Assembly: GCA_013407085.1 (NCBI GenBank)
Contig: JACCGJ010016050.1
Location: 1 to 64,000, forward strand
Source of the DNA: Atriophallophorus winterbourni
Lineage: Eukaryota; Platyhelminthes; Trematoda; Plagiorchiida; Microphallidae
Reading direction: 5' to 3'
Length of the DNA: 64,000 nucleotides
Shown here: in pieces, positions 10,905 through 21,713 of the stretch
How positions within the stretch are numbered: position 1 is the stretch's first letter
Layout: every line of letters starts with the position of its first letter
Notes under the pieces: generated by a model
The model's database searches: none
Seen by the model: only the letters and a program-made list of their open reading frames with translations
Told to the model about the DNA's origin: nothing
Program-made: the position numbers and the translations under genes

Positions 10905-12605
10905 TCAGACAATGTGCGGAAATATGATAGACCAGTTTACGTTTAATTTCCTTTTAAAGCTCAACACATTTGGGAGGCTTACTATACAATCTGGGAGCTT
11001 GTTCCAGAAGTTGACCACACGGTTGCTGAAAAAGTGCTCATGTGCCAGCAACCTGGGCCTACTGTTAAGAAGTTTCATAGAATTACCCCTTGTAGCTGCT
11101 TTAGGGGCAAGTTTGAGGATTTCAGTAATATTATCACCCGTAAGACCCTTTAGAATCTTGAAGGCTTCTATTAGGTCACCTCTCAGCCGCCGTCTCTTTA
11201 ATGAGAACAAACCGAGGTCCTTGAGTCTAGCCTCATAGGTTTTACCTGTCTGACCCTCAACCATCCTAGTCGCAAGGCGCTGGACTCTTTCGAGACATGC
11301 TATATCCTTTTTAAGTACGGTGCCCAGGATTGAACGCAGGATAAGGGAATGAAGATTGAAGGTTTTCGGAAAGATAACGCTGAGCGAATTCTGAACAATT
11401 CTCTGCGAGCCTTGTTTGCTGCTTCGGCACATTGAGTAGCCCATTTAAAATCGCCTGTTATAGTAATGCCAAGATCCTTCACATTCTGAGCAGCCGCTAT
11501 TCTGTTAGTTCCTTTTACCAACTTCTGGTTGGGTTGTCGCTAAATCAGTCGTCAGAAGACAGCTCTTCCTCAAATTTAGTGGCAAGTCCCAGGTCTTTGT
11601 CCACTCGATTACTTTTTCTAAATCAGAGATAAACGTATCTCTACTGTCGGTTCCTAGGATTTTAACATCATCAGCAAACTGGAAGTAGCGTGAACTCAAG
11701 CACGCTGCCAGGTCGTTTACAAAAATAAGAAAAAGTAATGGACCAAGCACCGAGCCTTGAGGCACTCCACTGAGAATCAGTGATTCCTGCGAGCACTCCC
11801 CTGCAATTCTAACATAGTTAGTGCGATTAGTTAAGAAGCTGTCTAACCATCGATGTAGGTCACCTGTGACGCCACACATACTTAGTTTGTGCAGAAGGTA
11901 CCTATGGTTCACCGAGTCAAATGCCTTTTGAAAATCAAGATAGCAGACTTCGACTACTCTCCCTTCATCGAGGCGTAATGTCACTTCGTCCAGAAAGCTT
12001 AGAAGATTGGTTAGGCAGGACCTTCCTTTCCAGAATCCGTGCTGGGCATCGGATAGTAAGGAATTGGCTACCAAATGTTTACATACCTGGTGCCGAATGA
12101 TTTTTTCCGAACACTTGCAAAGAATGCTTGTCAGGCTTACTGGCCTGTAGTTGCGTACATCCGAAATGGGACCCTTTTTGTATATGGCTATTACCGCCGC
12201 TCGTTTCCAATCATCCGGTAGTATACCCTGGAGTAAGGTAGCTTCGAAAAGATTTTTGATTGCAAAGCTAACTATATTCGCGAGCGGTTGAAGAATAGCC
12301 GGATGTATACCGTCGGGGCCAGCTGACTTATTTTTATCCAGCTGCGACAGGACTGTGGTGGCCATTTCCTGATTAACCTCGACCGAGCTAAATGGAGGTG
12401 CTCTGCACTCGTGAGTTTCTAAACAGTTACCTGAATCGCGCCGATAAACACTGCAGAAGAATGAATGCAATGCATCGGCTTTTTCCGGTGCAGTCAAAGC
12501 CGTATTGCCATCGTCCAGCACTAAAGTACCTATTAATTCTCTTAATGATCGCTTGGACTGAACATAGCCATAAAAAGCTTTCAAGTTAATTTTTGCTTTT
12601 TTGGC
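10905..12605 (-). mobile_element. 5'-truncated CR1-like LINE with intact RT catalytic motifs
   Basis: Frame 12584-11505 (359 residues) gives linker (DKNKSAGPDGIHPAIL), NYRPVSLTSILCKC, AQHGFWKGRSCLTNLLSF, YLDFQKAFDSVNH, GVPQGSVLGPLLFLIFVNDL and QFADDVKILG. Frames 11521-11300 and 11444-10905 give the thumb and C-terminus (DLGITITGDFKWATQCAEAA, LAPKAATRGNSMKLL, NFWNKLPDCIV). The breaks near 11510 and 11340 are frameshifts or small deletions. It lacks endonuclease and ORF1. It is related to but clearly distinct from LINE-A. Confidence 0.9.
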
Positions 12606-12607
12606 AA

Positions 12608-12700
12608 GTCGGGATTATACAAACAATTTGTTAATTATTGATCATGCTTAGCATGCCTTAGATATCTAAGAATAAATCTTATATTCATTTTTTTATTAAA
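12608..12700 (+). mobile_element. 3' end of a LINE-C/D-type element
   Basis: Only the terminal part is present: ATCATGCTTAGCATG, then a hairpin CTTAG-ATAT-CTAAG (12657-12670), then AATAAA and an AT-rich tail. The same end is seen in reverse at LINE-C and LINE-D. The stem differs from theirs by a compensatory change. Confidence 0.65.
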
Positions 12701-12709
12701 AGTATTTAT

Positions 12710-12958
12710 AGGCATGGGGAATGATTCACAGGAAAAACGTTCGGAAAGACGCCGAAGCATACCTAGCAAGCTCGGTTGTACACTGCTTCGCATTGCATGT
12801 TATTCTCAAGACTTCCAGTAATCCAAAATCCGGGGACTTTCTCGTTTGTTGGCCATTTTAGTTGGTGTGAACCAAGGTTATAGATAAACTGGAAATTGTT
12901 ACGTATTTGCAACATTTTGAACTTTCTAATGTTGAAAGAATGCTTGTGTCGCTATGAC
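12710..12958. other. Spacer, nothing recognised
   Basis: No motif-bearing frame and no match to repeats in this window was seen. Confidence 0.45.
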
Positions 12959-12959
12959 C

Positions 12960-13230
12960 ATTTCAGTTCAGTTCAGTTTGCACATGACAGTATATGGCTA
13001 CAAGCCAATCGAGCGTCCAAAATTTCTTTCGGTGGAAAGCTGCTGAGAAGCACCCACCACTGCCAAAACGTTTATTCTTTTTGTCTATTTAAAATCTTCG
13101 CCGATCGCGAAGCCAAGATATTATCCGGGTTGAATATAGGAAGCACCGCGTTATAGCCGATGCTGGAAAAAGAAAAAGCATTTTCTCTTCACCAGCACGG
13201 TGAGAGGTCAGCTGAAGTAGCATCGTGTAT
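12960..13230 (+). repeat. R3 repeat copy
   Basis: CAGTTCAGTTCAGTTTGCAC at the head is followed by AAGCCAATCGAGCGTCCA and AGCACCCACCACTGCCA, then a CACCAGCACGGTGAGAGGTC block near 13190. This parallels the copies at 8470 and 10284. Confidence 0.6.
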
Positions 13231-13262
13231 AATAAATAAAAAACACAGAGAACTCTAGCCCT

Positions 13263-13420
13263 CACTTTATTCAATAATAATAATAATAATAATAATACTA
13301 TATTCTTGGTAAACCAAGGCATGCAAAACATGATCAGCTTATCAATGTGTACAAAATAAATAAATTGTAAAATGACCTTATCAAGCGGAATTTTTGAACA
13401 ATTTTCCGTTCAATAAAGGA
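13263..13420 (-). mobile_element. 3' end of a LINE-C/D-type element with (AAT)n tail
   Basis: Read on the minus strand, the sequence has GCATGC, a hairpin CTTGG-TTTA-CCAAG (plus-strand 13305-13318), AATA and a tail that is (ATT)n (plus 13272-13298). The upstream body is degraded. Confidence 0.65.
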
Positions 13421-13534
13421 TGGTAAATTTACAAGGGTAATAAAGTTAGTTTTTTCGCGCAATGTCGCACAGTAATAAAATTTCATCTAGATTGCATTGA
13501 AATAATCAAATAATCAAACTTGGAAAACTGACAC

Positions 13535-13720
13535 TATTAGTCCTATCTACAAGGGTGAAACTCAGAACTCAGAGTTTTTACTACCAGTACTATCAAAACT
13601 AATGGGGTGCATCATAGCTGATGCCTTGCGGAATCAATTTGAGATCAACAATTTAATCTCCGAGGTGTAAGACACATCTTTAGTGTAATGCAGCTCTGAA
13701 TTTCTTCTGTATCCTTTCTA
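13535..13720 (+). mobile_element. Small LINE reverse-transcriptase relic
   Basis: The plus strand translates as IYKGE, then LLPVLSKLMGCIIADALRNQ and INNLISE. This resembles the RT finger segment (IYKGG..NYRPVSLLPVLSKIMERI) of CR1/Jockey LINEs. No longer frame survives. Confidence 0.55.
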
Positions 13721-13740
13721 CTTTCGCCCAGTATACAATA

Positions 13741-14231
13741 CTCCATTATGTGAATTGAATTTGGTTTTGTTTATTTTTCTTCAGAATTTAGATGTTAAAC
13801 CTTGCTTTTTGTAATTGTCCTAATGGAAATCTCTTTTTCACATATTTGGTGAACCTTCTGTTTTAATTCATTGTTTCTACCATTGTCGGTCATTGAAGTT
13901 GAATTTGGTTGCCATTTTGGGCATTTGTGGTTTGCTTGGATTTGACACAAATTTTGGGTGTCACATATTTTGATAGACTTTTTGGTTGGAAATTTTTTGA
14001 ATCAATCGTTTGCATTTTATCTCTTTGGTCGTTTTTGATTTGAATTGAATTAAATCTGTAGTATTTGACTTCATTGTTTGCTGTTACGTTCACATATAAT
14101 TGAGTTCTGTATATTTATTTTTGATGTAATTCTTGCCGATTACAGTACGGTAGAATGTCCGAATCGTTGATTTGAATTTGTCAAAATGAGAAACGGGTGG
14201 TCTACGGCTTACTTACGTCACTGACGTTACA
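13741..14231 (+). repeat. BEL/Pao family-B LTR fragment, plus orientation
   Basis: It matches the solo LTR at 36378-36951 in the same direction. Shared blocks include TTGGTTGCCATTTTGGGC, ATTACAGTA and AGAAACGGGTGG, and it ends in a TTACA terminus at 14231. It has no coding content. It abuts an LTR of the same family in opposite orientation, forming a large imperfect inverted repeat. Confidence 0.6.
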
Positions 14232-14868
14232 GTACTTAATTTTATAGGAACATAACAGCAAACAATGAAGCCAAATACTCCAGAATCAATTCAATTCAAA
14301 TCTAAGACGGCCAAAATTGCAATCTAAAATGTCTATCAAAATACGTGACACTCATAATTTATGCGGAATATAAGCAAATTACAAGTGCCCAAAATGGCAA
14401 CCAAACTTAACAACAAGAAATACACAAACCTCGGTTGTATAGGAACGTAACAGTGGAGCAAAATACTCCAGAATCAATTCAATTCAATCGAAGACGACCT
14501 GATATAAAAAATGAAGAATCGAGTTACCAAAATGTCGTCCAAATTTACCGTGACAAACAAAAATAATACATAAATTAGTGTCCAAAATCAAGCAAAATAC
14601 TGAAGCCCGAAATTGTGACCAAATTCAGTAACGAAGACCTAAAATGGCAGAAACAATGAATTAAAACAAACATTTGACCGAAGGCGTGGGAATAATAGAT
14701 TTACAATATCAGAATTAATTACAAAAATAAAAGTTGGATTTCAAAATACCATAGGAAAATTAACCAAAAGCAAAATCTATTTGACAAAACTAAGGTTTTG
14801 TAAATAGGTTCAAAATACAAGGAATGTTGAAGGGAAAGGCAGAATTTCAAACTTCTTTAATCCATACA
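14232..14868 (-). repeat. BEL/Pao family-B 3' LTR, minus orientation
   Basis: On the minus strand it starts TGTATGG at 14868, directly downstream of the family-B pol relic, which is where a 3' LTR belongs. It carries two copies of a roughly 190-bp unit (CAAAATACTCCAGAATCAAT near 14455; a variant near 14265), one more than the solo LTR at 36378. The start and flank GGTAGAAGG|TGTATGG are consistent with a purine tract joining an LTR. Confidence 0.65.
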
Positions 14869-16205
14869 CCTTCTACCAAATACTTTCCAAGGCTTATCTA
14901 TTCGACGACTTTATTCAGTGGCGAGTCTCGTCCGCCACATTTCATCACCATCATTGGATATTAGTAGCTTTTTATAGAGAATGCGCTGGCCAGCCGCAGA
15001 CCCAACACATCCTCCGGTGCTGCTCCTTGCCTTTTAAAAGAACAGTTGTTCTGATCCTTATCCAAGTCACCCACCTCTGATTAGGGCCCTTCTGAAAACA
15101 TACTTTTCGAATATCCCGATAAATCAAGCCATCCTTTGTTCGTATGTTGACCGTTCGTACGAATCCGTCATCGCTCACTTCCGCTGTCTCAATAACTAGC
15201 GGCCACGACATTTTCGACAATTCTTTAGACACAACCAATACTACTTCACCGGGAAACAAATTGCGACGTGTGTTGATCCATCGATGTCGTTCTTGTAACA
15301 ACGTTAAATATCCCCACTTCCATCTTTTCCAAAATATCTCTTTTAGCTTTATTCTCTTTTTTTGCAAACCCGATGTTTACTGGGACCTTGAGGTTGCTGT
15401 GCTGTAGCAATAAATCGTTTTGGCGTAGAGCCACTGATTCAATATCACTTGACGAGATAGGGAATAAAGGTCTGCTATTTAATTTAAGCTCTACCTCAAT
15501 CAATACTGTCAAATGTATCTTTCTCGAGTGAGTTTGTACAATACACGTGCCAGACAGCGCTCTTCTTGTTGATTACCGATCAGGCATGTTGAACTCTAGT
15601 GTTAATTCATCATTAAATGCGTTTCATATCACTCTCAATATTCTTTCGATAAACAGCTTGTCCTCCTCTATCACCTGAACATGGGGGTGGTTCGTGCATC
15701 GGCATAGACTCCAGTAACTGATGGTCGTTCGATAGCCATTTCGTCCATTTGAACCCATTGAGTTCCAAAAACTCACTGAGCTGACGTATCACTCTCATTG
15801 CTTCTTCTCGAGATTGCAGCGACATCAAACAGTCATCCACATATAAGTTAGTATTTACATAATTAGTGATGTCGTCAAACGTATGTTCAAACTGTTCTAC
15901 AGTTTTTCGTAACGTTTAAGTTGCGCAAAATGAAGTGGCACGAAATGGATGCACTGTCATCAGGTACGCTTCAATGTGCGGCGTAATGTCATTATTCGAC
16001 CACCAAAGCAGTCTCAATGCGTCTCAGTCCGCCTGCGGCACACCCACTTGCAGAAACATTTTCTTGATGTCAGCCGCAAAGCATACTGGTGTAGAAGGAC
16101 CTCAACCAATTTCGTTGTCATGTTCGGACCCTGTACAACATGTCGTCCATGTCGTTCATTCTAACCTCCATGCTAACATCATTTCATCCGTCTTTGATCA
16201 TATCT
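14869..16205 (-). mobile_element. BEL/Pao family-B pol relic (RT and integrase C-terminal pieces)
   Basis: On the minus strand, 16120-15613 gives the RT part: ADIKKMF, LLWWSNNDIT, TNLYVDDCLMSLQSREEA with the YVDD box, and FLELNGFKWTKW. Bases 15512-14972 give the integrase end: LIEVELKLNSRPLFPISSSD, WKRWKWGYLTLLQERHRW and FPGEVVLVV (the DUF5641-type tail of BEL/Pao). RNase H and most of integrase are missing between them, and there are stops. It differs in sequence from the BEL/Pao copy at 23493. It is repeated, with a further deletion, at 29452-29937. Confidence 0.8.
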
Positions 16206-17135
16206 AAGATTCTAACTGGCTGGCACTACAAGCTTTTGATCTTTTAATTGGATGCATCTACTACCCACCGGCTACTATTTCTTCATCGTTCCAACGCTTG
16301 ACCGATTGCTTCATAGAAGCCTCTGTCCACCCTTTCAGCTATAAATTAATTGCGGGAGATTTTAACATGCCTTCACTTAACCGGGTAGAAAGCACCCATA
16401 TAAATTTTAATTCCTTTTCCAATACCACAAACTAGTAGGTATCACACAGTTTGTTGATAAACCAACGCGCAATAAAATATCACTGACCTTGTCTTTAATC
16501 TGAATACCACACCTTCTAATCTAAACGTATCTCCGTCATTTTAATGGTGATCATAATATTATATCTTTCGAATTGAGTTGCAATAGCATAATGACTAGTG
16601 TTAAACAGCCACGTATAATTAGTCACATAGATTGGAAAATCTTTGAAAACCTCATTAAAAGCGAAGATTAGACTACATTTTTCCTTTCTGATAATTTTAA
16701 TGTAACCTCCGAAATCTGTCATAATAAACTAGCTGAGTTACTACAGAAATCTAAAACTAGACATGCTAGACGCCCCAAACTGAGTAAAGCTCGTAAGTTA
16801 GAAAAGCGTTTTGCTTATTTGATATCATGTGCTCTTAATAAGCATGACATCTCTTATCTTCTTCATGCGTACAAACTATCTGACACACTGGTATAAATTG
16901 TAAACCACAAACTGATTTCTGATGAGTCTACAGCCCTCAAATCGAGTGAAAAACAAAAAGCGTTATCTGAAATAATGAACGCTAGGGCATCGGGAAATTC
17001 AGATAGGATAAGCTACATCAATAAACATAATCAACATGGTAATGATGGCACAGTATTAACTGAGCCTTTCGATGTTTGTGAAGAATTTCTTGTATTTTTA
17101 GATGCGTCATATAATAACAATTCTTATCTAGAGGT
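16206..17135 (+). mobile_element. LINE-E fragment, copy 1 (endonuclease and linker)
   Basis: The plus strand reads LLIGCIYYPPATISSSFQRL, then KLIAGDFNMPSLN, then the linker segments (ISHIDWKIFENLI, KLAELLQKSKTRHARRPK). This is the same LINE family as LINE-C and LINE-D. Stops interrupt it. It breaks off at about 17135 where the 3' tail of LINE-C begins. Its twin at 29938 continues much further. Confidence 0.8.
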
Positions 17136-17675
17136 AATAATTAAATAAATTAATAAATTAATCTTATTCTTGAAAATCCAAGGTATGTTAAACATGATCA
17201 ATAATTTCCAAAAGCTTTGTACAATCAGATTATAGTATGCACATTTGCAAAAACAATTTGTTCAAGGTCATTTGTTTCAGCGAAATTTAATGGTAATAAA
17301 TATAAAGGTAACGATATTTAAAGTTGTTTCTAGGTAATCGGTACGTGATCTGATATAGTACGAAAACACAGCTATTGCAAGGAGAGGTCTAGAATGTTTT
17401 CGGCAACACTGATGATCAACGGATAAGGTCCATCAAAGATGCGCGGAGAATCTCTATTGTTGATGTTCCAAACTTTTTCATTTTGATTATTGTAAATAAA
17501 TTAATCTTTCCTGTCCATGAGCCGTTTTCTTGTCCGCTAGGCGAAGGTGGTTCATTCCATTAGTTTGAGGTCTGGTGGCCAGTTTTATTTTGATGCGGAT
17601 TGAGAATTTTGCTGTGGAGAAAAAACTCAGAAGCGAGAGAATGTTGTTTCGAACGTTATGAACGTTTATTTATTA

Positions 17676-18644
17676 TCAATAACCAGGAATGCCATTGTTA
17701 TATAAATCATCAGGTAGAACATTTAAATTGAGAAGATTGCGAATTTTTTCAATGGTAAGAAATGAAGCTAGATGTGATTTGAATTCATTTAAAGAGGAAC
17801 TGAGTCTTATATATTTTGGAAGAAAATTCCACAGTTTAGCATATTTAGTCAAGAAGAAACTGTTCCTTACTTTAGTACGAAACCTGGGTAACTTGATAGT
17901 TTTTTCCCTGTTTCTCAAGCTATATTTAAAATCATGCCCTACATTAATATTCGATCGTATTTCCATATTATCCGTTGACAGTATTTCGAAGAATAAGATG
18001 AGGTTATGCTTAAGTCTGCAAAACCATAAAGGATCGAGTTTCAGTTGTATACGTCTTTCTTTATAGGACTGTTTGTTGGTAAAGCCGATTATTGATTTTG
18101 AGAAAGTACGTTGTATCTTTTCTAAAACTATGCTATCGGTTTTATTTATATTAGTATATATTATGTTACAATAGTCAAAGATAGGAATGGTGAATAATTT
18201 ATACATTTCTAGTTTACAATGAGGCTGAATTATAGATCTGTGTATAGTATTCATACTTTGTCTGGCTTTAGTAATAAGATGGCGTATCTGTTCCTTGAAA
18301 GTGAGTGATGAAGAATATCGAAATTCTAAATCACGCGTGCTGTCAATCATTTGAATTGCGTTGTTGTTTAGAAGGATTGAGTTATTTTGTATCGTGCATC
18401 TTATAGGCATAAAATTATATTTTGCTGTTGAGAACGTTAGACCATCATTTTTTGCCCAATCTGCAAGTGCAGCTAAATCATTGTTCAGTCGGGATATATA
18501 AGTTTGCGCTTGATTAGCTGAAAAAGTGATGAAAACTTTCATGTAATCAGCGAATAAGAACAGTTTGCTATGCGAAATGACGTTATGTATGTCATTTATA
18601 TATATAAGAAATAGTAATGGGCCTAAAACGCTACCTTGAATCAC
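17676..18644 (-). pseudogene. LINE-C RT palm, thumb and C-terminal region
   Basis: A 322-residue frame starts at the PQG region (IQGSVLGPLLFLIYINDI), then LFLFADYMKVFITF, GLTFSTAKYNFMPI, IPIFDYCNIIYTNINKTDSI and KLWNFLPKYIRLSSSLNEFK. The catalytic FADD is FADY here: the second metal-binding aspartate is tyrosine, which should abolish polymerisation. The upstream part (18956-18650, KAFDTVPHKLLLSKLESYGI) is in another frame. Confidence 0.85.
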
Positions 18645-18955
18645 CCCACTGGGAATAGGTAGGCTGCGTGATCTACGAGCGTTAACTTCAACAGAGTAAG
18701 TGCGATCAGTAAGAAAAGAGGTTAACCAGGAAAGAAGATTACCACCGATGCCATATGATTCTAGTTTCGATAATAATAACTTATGAGGGACAGTATCAAA
18801 TGCTTTAGTTATGTCTAGGAAGACAACTACAACTGCCTAACCTTCCTCAATCGATGTAGTAATATAGTCAAGGTATTCAAGCTGACATGTTATGCATGAT
18901 CTTTTATTTAGAAAGCCATGTTGAGCTTTGAAGAAGAAACTTGGAGATAAGTGAT

Positions 18956-19374
18956 TCAAGATAGCTTTTTTATTATTTTTTCAAGTAATCTAGATAGTAT
19001 TGCTGTGTGGTTAATTGGGCGATAATTTGATACCGTGTGCTTCGAGCCAGATTTATGTCTGGGTGTAACGACAGAGTGTTTCCATTCTAAAGGGAAGATT
19101 CCAGATTTGATTGAAGTGTTAAATAAGTTCAGTAGAAGAAGTTTGAAATCGTCACCACCCATTCTGCAAATGGCTGGTGGAATGCCTGTTATGTCTAAAT
19201 TGAGACTGAACGTGGTTTGCTTGCAGACTTCATTAATGTCATTCAGATTTATGCATATAGTGTTTAATACACTAGGTGACCGAAATGTTTCAGTCATATC
19301 TTTATAGATGGAAGTATTGTAAATAGTAATAAAATATTTAAGAAATTCTTCGCAGCTTGTAATAGAATCTGTAA
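18956..19374 (-). pseudogene. LINE-C RT finger region
   Basis: The minus-strand frame runs SITSCEEFLKYFITIYNTSI, then ITGIPPAICRMGGDDFKLLL, then FPLEWKHSVVTPRHKSGSKH and SNYRPINHTAILSRLLEKI. This is the linker and first RT blocks. It begins at the hAT insertion site; the residues encoded upstream continue beyond 22114. Confidence 0.8.
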
Positions 19375-19759
19375 CAGACAATAACGAATGTCACTTTTTT
19401 GGAGCGAAGCGAAGTGCGAAGCGAATTTTCGAAGTTCCCTAACTGCCCTTCGCAATGGCGAATAGTATCAAAGCGAATATCCGAAGTGCACTTCGCAATG
19501 GCGAAGCGAAGCGAAGCTTCGCACTTCGCTATAACGAATATTAGCGAATAATCTTCGCTCAACTTCGATGTCCCCCAAAAACTTCGTTTTCGACAAAAAA
19601 CCTTGCTATAATTCGCTAATATTCGTTTAAATTTGCTATTCTTCGCTGAAATAAAATGAATTCCGAAATAAATTATTTTTTGACCACGAAAGAACATTTA
19701 TTTGACAAGGGAGGACTTTTTCATGAGCTTTGGCATTGGAAATATACAAAACCTTCATC

Positions 19760-20168
19760 TCAAAGGCAATTAGGCTCCTCCTCTGACTCGGTCTGTGAGA
19801 CCGGGATTCTAGACCTGGACCTGGTGCCGGAACTGGTCCGGCTGCCTTCAGTCAGAGAGGAGTAGGCCCTCGCCGTGAGCTCCTGGGTGTCGACAAACTC
19901 GACATCCTCAAGGTTGGCCTCAGGGTCATCCTGGTCTTTGAGCTGCTGCTGACTCTGAGTGCAGATAACTGCGCCATTGGTGAATTCCTGGATGCGGAGC
20001 TTCATCCTCTTCATGTAGGGGAGCACTCTCTCGAAATTGTCATGAATGTAGACGAGCTCCTGGACCCTCTCGTTTTTCAGAAGGCTTTGGGTGGGCTTGG
20101 TCACGAGTCCAGCTTCCGAGAAGACCCTCTCTGATGAGGCCGAGGTAGCCGGGATGGCGTATGCCATC
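19760..20168 (-). pseudogene. hAT transposase C-terminal dimerisation exon
   Basis: After a splice acceptor (TTTCTTTTAG|GATGGC) the frame reads MAYAIPATSASSERVFSEAG and LVTKPTQSLLKNERVQELVY, the conserved hATC dimerisation block, followed by an acidic, serine-rich tail ending EEEPNCL. It matches the usual last part of hAT transposases. The central DDE/RNase H-like region that should precede it is missing. This exon needs phase 1, whereas the upstream BED exon ends in phase 0, so direct splicing of the two would be out of frame. Confidence 0.85.
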
Positions 20169-20589
20169 CTAAAAGAAAATGAGACAGGTTGAGTATTTTG
20201 TATTAGGTTCCAGGGGATCAATGGGTGCAAAAGTTGAACTACTATTTCGAAGTATAGCAATACTATATCAAAGTATATCAATACTACATCTAAGAATAGA
20301 AAATAATATAGCGAAGTATAGCGAATAATATCGAAGTACGGCGAATTTTATCGAATATTATAGCGAAGTATGGCGAATAACGAGAATAAATTATAATCCA
20401 ACGGAAAATAAGTGACCTTTAACAGTTGGGCTTCATTTCCAACAAACTATTGCAAAGTATAACGATGTTCATGCACAGTATCTGAAAGTACTAAGCGATC
20501 TATAACAAAGTATATGGCGAGTTATTGCGAAGTATAGCAAAGTTTAAACGAAGTATAGCGAATGTTGCGTCAAACTGAGTCTAACTCAC

Positions 20590-21036
20590 CTTTTCAATCT
20601 CCAACTTGGCCTTCTGTTTCAGAAACTGCTTAGAAACGTCCGGATGCTTCGACATGATGTGGCCCACCATGCCTTGGGGGGTTCCCTGAGGCCGGGCGAT
20701 GGACTGACCACAATCCTCGACATGTCAAAGAGCTCCAGCTTCTCTTTCCTTAACACCTTTCTTCACAGCCTCCTTCTTGAAGAAGTTCCAGATCGGTGAT
20801 CTGGTAGGCTTGTGCCGGTAGGTGGTGTAATGAAAGTCGTCATCATCATCATCATCATCATCTGACGGCGGCGGAGACCTCTTTCTGTAGGGCATGGGGG
20901 TCCACGGGTCTTTGGACGGCAGCTTGATCTTGATGGTCGGGCTCCTCTTGGACTTCTTGGCCGAGGCCGAGTCTTTGTACTTGTCCGACTTGTGGTGCGT
21001 CTTCGGGAGGCTCATGATGAGATTATGATGAGACAA
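20590..21036 (-). pseudogene. hAT transposase N-terminal exon with BED-type zinc finger
   Basis: The frame from 21036 starts MSHHNLIMSLPKTHHKS, has a basic segment (SAKKSKRSPTIKIKLP), an Asp run encoded by a (TCA)n tract at about 20838-20862, then SPIWNFFKKEAVKKGVKERE. A TGA stop at about 20725 follows, and the same frame continues DCGQSIARPQGTPQGMVGHI and MSKHPDVSKQFLKQ, whose H-x4-H spacing suits a BED finger. A good splice donor (AAAAG|GTGAG) ends it at 20590. BED fingers bind transposon ends. The stop makes this copy defective. Confidence 0.75.
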
Positions 21037-21461
21037 TTAAATTTTCATCCTATTTACAGTCCTCCAACCACGCACGCAAAAGAAACAAACGCCCAGACAA
21101 GGCGGCAAGCACCCACACAGAGCGGCAAACACCCAAGCAGATAAAAACACCCACGCCCTTCGCATCCGGCCACACACCTAGCGAATACATTTAAAATATT
21201 AAAGTACAAAAAGTACAACCCTTTGTCCACTGACCGTAACTCTAGTTACCACCTCAAATGTTAGCTTATAGCAATTAAACAAGCAGTCGGTTGCTAAGTA
21301 GCTTACGTCGGTACCTTCAGTAACCATCGGAGTGCACTTGTCTGGCCTTTGTCTATCAACACGTCAACAATTGTCAACATAAAAAACAATTCCCGTAGAC
21401 AGAGGGTTAAAATATTAAAGTACGAAAATGAACACTCTTCGCTTTTAGCGAAGACGGTGAC

Positions 21462-21713
21462 GGTGGTGACGGTTCAAATATTTAATCAATAGTAATCAAT
21501 AATTTTGTAATTCAAAATTTTCTTATTGTTAACCTCACATTAATTACAATACACTCTTTGTCTACGCACGGTTTTCGTTCTTCTGTGGTTGTCTGGGAGT
21601 CAAAATTGTATGTGGATATAACGGGAATACACGCAGCCTCAGAATCCATTGCTGAAAATTCGTGAACACGAATAAAGTCATTCTTCTTCTTCTTCTTCTC
21701 ACTATCCACTACA
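21462..21713 (+). repeat. Solo LTR of the Gypsy-1 family inside the hAT
   Basis: The sequence from GGTGGTGACGGTTCAAATAT to CTATCCACTACA matches both LTRs of the Gypsy-1 element (38047-38251 and 42196-42399). No internal Gypsy sequence is adjacent, so this is a recombination product. Bases 21655-21702 are a foreign 45-bp piece (AAATTCGTGAACACGAATAA then (TTC)n) replacing a few LTR bases. Confidence 0.8.

Noticed and set aside
13890..14093. A 67-codon minus-strand frame in the LTR region as a small gene
   Set aside because: The sequence is LTR repeat shared with 36378-36951, and the frame is not kept in other copies.
20725..21036. An Asp-rich, Lys-rich small protein as a cellular gene
   Set aside because: It lies inside hAT ends with a target duplication and leads into a BED-type finger, so it is part of a transposase.
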